Shown piece after piece: positions 25,463-28,243 of a stretch of 28,243 bases of DNA. Position 1 is the first letter of the stretch. Every line of letters starts with the position of its first letter. The notes below the pieces were generated by a model, which searched no databases, was not told the origin of the DNA, and worked only from the letters and a program-made list of their open reading frames with translations. The stretch comes from a virus. Location: IMG/VR virus record IMGVR_UViG_3300050139_000114, positions 1 through 28,243 of that record. One strand, 5' to 3'. The translations under genes were made by a program, and so were the position numbers.

Positions 25463-28243
25463 GGGGCCAGTTCCTCATAATTGCCCTTGGGCCGCCAACT
25501 GAAAGGCCCGAACTTCTTGATGCCGTAAGTCTCGGGGTTCTCCGCGATGGTCGCAAAGGTCATAATGATGTTGTCTGTCGCGGTAGTCATGTAGACCTTT
25601 GCGTCAGCAGGGTATGTCTTGGCGTTGTGAATGAGTTGTCCAATCGCACTAGCCCGCCCGTTGACAAAGTGCTTGAGCGCGGCGTTGCTCGACCTGCTGG
25701 TGGCATCTACGAGAGCGTAGAAGTCATCGACAGCGGCGTTGCTGCTTGTTGTGGGGTCTTTGACAATGAACCGCTTGGTGAGAGGGGAGGCTTGTGTAGA
25801 CGTTCCCTGCCCCACCATGTCGAAGACGTACTGTACCTGCGAGGGAATGTCCGCTAAGAATGACCGCACCAGAAAGGCCGCTTGCCCCTCGTCCATTCCC
25901 GTCTTCATAAGGGCGGCTTCCAGTGGATTTGCGGGGGGTGTACCGACGGCTGCCGTTACTGCTGCCCCAGTAAAGAAGTTCAGGTTGTACCTATATTGCA
26001 GGAAGGTATTGAGGGCGGGGGGTAGAAAGAAGTTCTCCGGCCCGGGGAGAACCGAAACCGTCTGCCTCGCAATGTCTAGTGGATCGCCCCTGTATCCGAG
26101 TACGTAGTCTGTTGCGGCCTTGATGGGCTGGAACCCGATGGGAACGGGGAGTTTCACCCACCCGCCCGAAGGGGTCGGAAAGTAGAAGTACGAAGCGCGG
26201 TCGCGCAGCAACTTGTACTCTTTTTCTTTCCCCGCCTCTTTAATGGCGAGGGCGCTGACAAGGGTAAAGATAATCGTGGCAAGATTACGCCCCGCTAGTT
26301 TCTCGGTAGCCTGTTTGCCAGAAAAAGTTCCGCCCTTGTCGCCGATGGGAAGTCCGTAGAAGGTATTGCGATAGGCCACCCGCATAACGGCAATCGTTGC
26401 TCGTATAAAGGGAATACAACTGGGGATGAAGTCATTGAAGAACGTGCCGTGCAGGGCGAAGAAGCCAGTGGAGGCAAAGTAGCCGTGCAGTTGGTCTAAA
26501 TACGTTCCGCCTCGGTCAAGGATGCTCTCCGCAATGACGGAGCGGGTAAGTGATTCCCCTATTTCGTTGGGGTAGGTTATGATAGACGTAATGGTTTTCA
26601 GCGCCTCGATTGCCCTTGTTCCCTTCGACATCATCGGGTCGCGGTAGGAATCGAACCACTGCGACAGCCCTGGACTCTTGAACGCCCGAACCGTTCCCCT
26701 GGCCAGGCCCTTTGGGGTGAAAGGAACCGCCCCCACTCCCTGTATCGTGTCTCGCATGATATTATAGAGACCGAACGCGGGGTTAAGACCCGTAGCAAAA
26801 AGACGAAGTGCGGTTGTCGGGAACTTGACCAGCCACTTTTCCCATGTTGGAACTTCTGGCTTGGCAAGGGTCAGGTTGTGAACCGACTTGGTGACGTTCG
26901 TGTCGTGGACGTCGTAAGCCCTGTCTACCCCGTTTTCTTTCAGGTGGACGACGCTGTCGGAAAGGACGGTCGTTGCCACCTCGGAGTTCTTGTTTGACCT
27001 TACTGCCTCCCGCTTGGCATTGTTGATACCCTGCGCTCTGATGGCGTCACGATAGACCGCCAATAATCCAGGAAGCGGTTCAACAACCTTATCAAGTTCG
27101 GTCAGGCCGTGGGTACGTTCCAGCGGGGCAACGCCACCACGGTCAAAGATGTCCGTTCTTCCTGCCGAAAGGGAGACATAATAGTTAGGATGCGCCTTTT
27201 CATTGGCATAGGTTTCAGGTGAGAGGAATTGCCTGTAGAACTCTGGGAGGAGTGCGTTAGCTTTTCCAAGCTCTTGCGCTGCGGCCATGTAATCCACGAA
27301 CAACTGCGGCTCGTTCTTCTGAAAGTTGACCAAGCTCATTCTCGCGTCGTCGATGTGCTGTTGCGCGAGCTTCATCTTGTCGGGGTCGAGTCCTGCGGTT
27401 GCCTCAATGGGAATACCCGCCCGCTGCAAGTGCTGGAGAAACTTGCCGTAGTTGGGGCCGTACTGTTTAAGCTGGCGGTTCAAGATGGCGGGGGCAAACT
27501 CTCCCTCAACGGGAACTTTGTTCCCTGTCTCGTCAATGTAGAAGGGTCTGGCGTATTCCTCTCTCAGCACCTCGTCGGCCTCTATCGCCATCGTCATCCA
27601 TTCCGCTCCGGCGGGAGTTTTCATTAACCCGTCGAACTGGTTTTCATACCGGCGGACTTGGAGGTCTCTCCCTTCCTTGAACTTAGCCATGCCGGAAAGG
27701 GAGGTGTCGGTCGTTCCAGCAGTATTCTGAACGTAGTTGTCGAACCCCTTGCCAGTATTACTAACACTTTTTAACACGGTGGGGCTAGTGACGCTGGTCG
27801 TTCCGTTCAACTCTATTTTTGAATAGTCAATGAGGCCGTGCGCGGGAGAGGCGTTTCCGAGTGAGGGGGCCGCCGCTGGCGCAGAGGTCGAAGTCAAGAG
27901 TGAAGTAGGAACGGGATTTGCCACGCCGTTTTTAGTAACTGCCGCAGCGATGACCGTATCAAGTTCGGCCCTATGGGTGTTGATGGTTTCTTGGGCATTG
28001 GCAATAGCCCCCTTAACCGTGGAAGAAGCCCGCCCAAGTGCGTAGCCCGATTGAGCTTCGGTGACAATATACTCATTGTACTTTGGATTATCGGCCACGA
28101 TAGTGCGGACATAGTAGGTATGGGAATCGCCCTTCAGTTGAAGTGCCTTTCCCGTGTTTGTTTTCCATACCCCTTCATCGCTGTTGGCATAACTTCGGAA
28201 AGAGACCTCTCCCGACCCAAGCCGATAGGTCACGGGGGTCTTA
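25459..28243 (-). CDS. Large internal virion/polyvalent protein, C-terminal part (LPD38-like), 5' end probably beyond the window
   Basis: At least 924 residues if begun at GTG 28233, but the frame is open to the edge (28242) and no SD is visible, so the gene probably continues outside. The first 220 residues are Ser/Thr/Ala-rich with heptad segments. The middle is helical and charged (LPEFYRQFLSPETYANEK). From about residue 450, FATGLNPAFGLYNIMRDTIQ, a hydrophobic segment (NLATIIFTLVSALAIKEAGK) and FYFPTPSGGWVKLPVPIGFQ resemble the LPD38 domain of giant phage polyvalent proteins, which are packed in virions and ejected into the host. The start of the next gene overlaps its stop. Confidence 0.7.
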   Translation of the reverse strand, partial: KTPVTYRLGSGEVSFRSYANSDEGVWKTNTGKALQLKGDSHTYYVRTIVADNPKYNEYIVTEAQSGYALGRASSTVKGAIANAQETINTHRAELDTVIAAAVTKNGVANPVPTSLLTSTSAPAAAPSLGNASPAHGLIDYSKIELNGTTSVTSPTVLKSVSNTGKGFDNYVQNTAGTTDTSLSGMAKFKEGRDLQVRRYENQFDGLMKTPAGAEWMTMAIEADEVLREEYARPFYIDETGNKVPVEGEFAPAILNRQLKQYGPNYGKFLQHLQRAGIPIEATAGLDPDKMKLAQQHIDDARMSLVNFQKNEPQLFVDYMAAAQELGKANALLPEFYRQFLSPETYANEKAHPNYYVSLSAGRTDIFDRGGVAPLERTHGLTELDKVVEPLPGLLAVYRDAIRAQGINNAKREAVRSNKNSEVATTVLSDSVVHLKENGVDRAYDVHDTNVTKSVHNLTLAKPEVPTWEKWLVKFPTTALRLFATGLNPAFGLYNIMRDTIQGVGAVPFTPKGLARGTVRAFKSPGLSQWFDSYRDPMMSKGTRAIEALKTITSIITYPNEIGESLTRSVIAESILDRGGTYLDQLHGYFASTGFFALHGTFFNDFIPSCIPFIRATIAVMRVAYRNTFYGLPIGDKGGTFSGKQATEKLAGRNLATIIFTLVSALAIKEAGKEKEYKLLRDRASYFYFPTPSGGWVKLPVPIGFQPIKAATDYVLGYRGDPLDIARQTVSVLPGPENFFLPPALNTFLQYRYNLNFFTGAAVTAAVGTPPANPLEAALMKTGMDEGQAAFLVRSFLADIPSQVQYVFDMVGQGTSTQASPLTKRFIVKDPTTSSNAAVDDFYALVDATSRSSNAALKHFVNGRASAIGQLIHNAKTYPADAKVYMTTATDNIIMTFATIAENPETYGIKKFGPFSWRPKGNYEELAP

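Overview
This window is part of the genome of a tailed double-stranded DNA phage (or a closely related provirus). It looks like most of the early region flanked by the two ends of the late region. The evidence is a terminase, P22-type portal, scaffold and capsid block on the minus strand at the left (bases 1-6218), a large minus-strand gene resembling internal virion (LPD38-type polyvalent) proteins at the right edge (25459-28243), and between them about 50 tightly packed plus-strand early genes (7064-23720). If the genome is circular or circularly permuted, the late operon would run leftward from 6218, leave the window at base 1 and re-enter at 28243. No integrase, repressor, DNA polymerase or RNA polymerase is visible. 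Shine-Dalgarno sequences are strong (AAGGAGG) and the promoters are sigma70-like. The host cannot be named, but an NrdD-like glycyl-radical fragment in the packaging block hints at a host that lives at least partly without oxygen.

Layout: 1-6218 (minus) holds capsid, scaffold, a NUMOD3/HNH endonuclease, two small head-region proteins, portal, a 59-residue NrdD C-terminus-like protein, and terminase large and small subunits. 6219-7063 is a divergent control region with a GC-rich inverted-repeat block and early promoter P1. 7064-9768 is a cluster of very small early genes with hairpins ahead of the first three. 9769-10349 is non-coding with nested inverted repeats and ends in promoter P2. 10350-22149 is one long operon joined mostly by 1-4 base stop/start overlaps. 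It contains a TOPRIM primase, HTH-metallophosphoesterase, a second HNH endonuclease, a PD-(D/E)XK resolvase-like nuclease, a membrane-anchored 3D-domain protein, a DnaB-type helicase, a DNA methyltransferase and a Cas4/RecB-like Fe-S nuclease. P3 (22163-22190) drives a 189-residue protein with a possible OB fold. After it comes a 269-base structured leader with an H-type pseudoknot and a kink-turn, then two more small genes and a terminator at 23726-23747.

23748-25093 is a gene-free region of 1.3 kb. It contains direct and inverted repeats, a perfect 21-bp inverted repeat, and a candidate structured non-coding RNA of about 390 nt (25087 to 24694, minus strand) that has its own promoter (P4), an intrinsic terminator and an internally duplicated hairpin domain.

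The most unusual points are: (1) the candidate large RNA; (2) the free-standing glycyl-radical-like mini-protein between terminase and portal; (3) the pseudoknot plus kink-turn leader; (4) four promoters sharing a 16-bp spacer and conserved spacer sequence on both strands; (5) overlapping genes whose starts appear to be ATA, CTG or TTG. The replication genes suggest the phage brings its own helicase, primase, nucleases and possible single-strand-binding protein and borrows the host polymerase.
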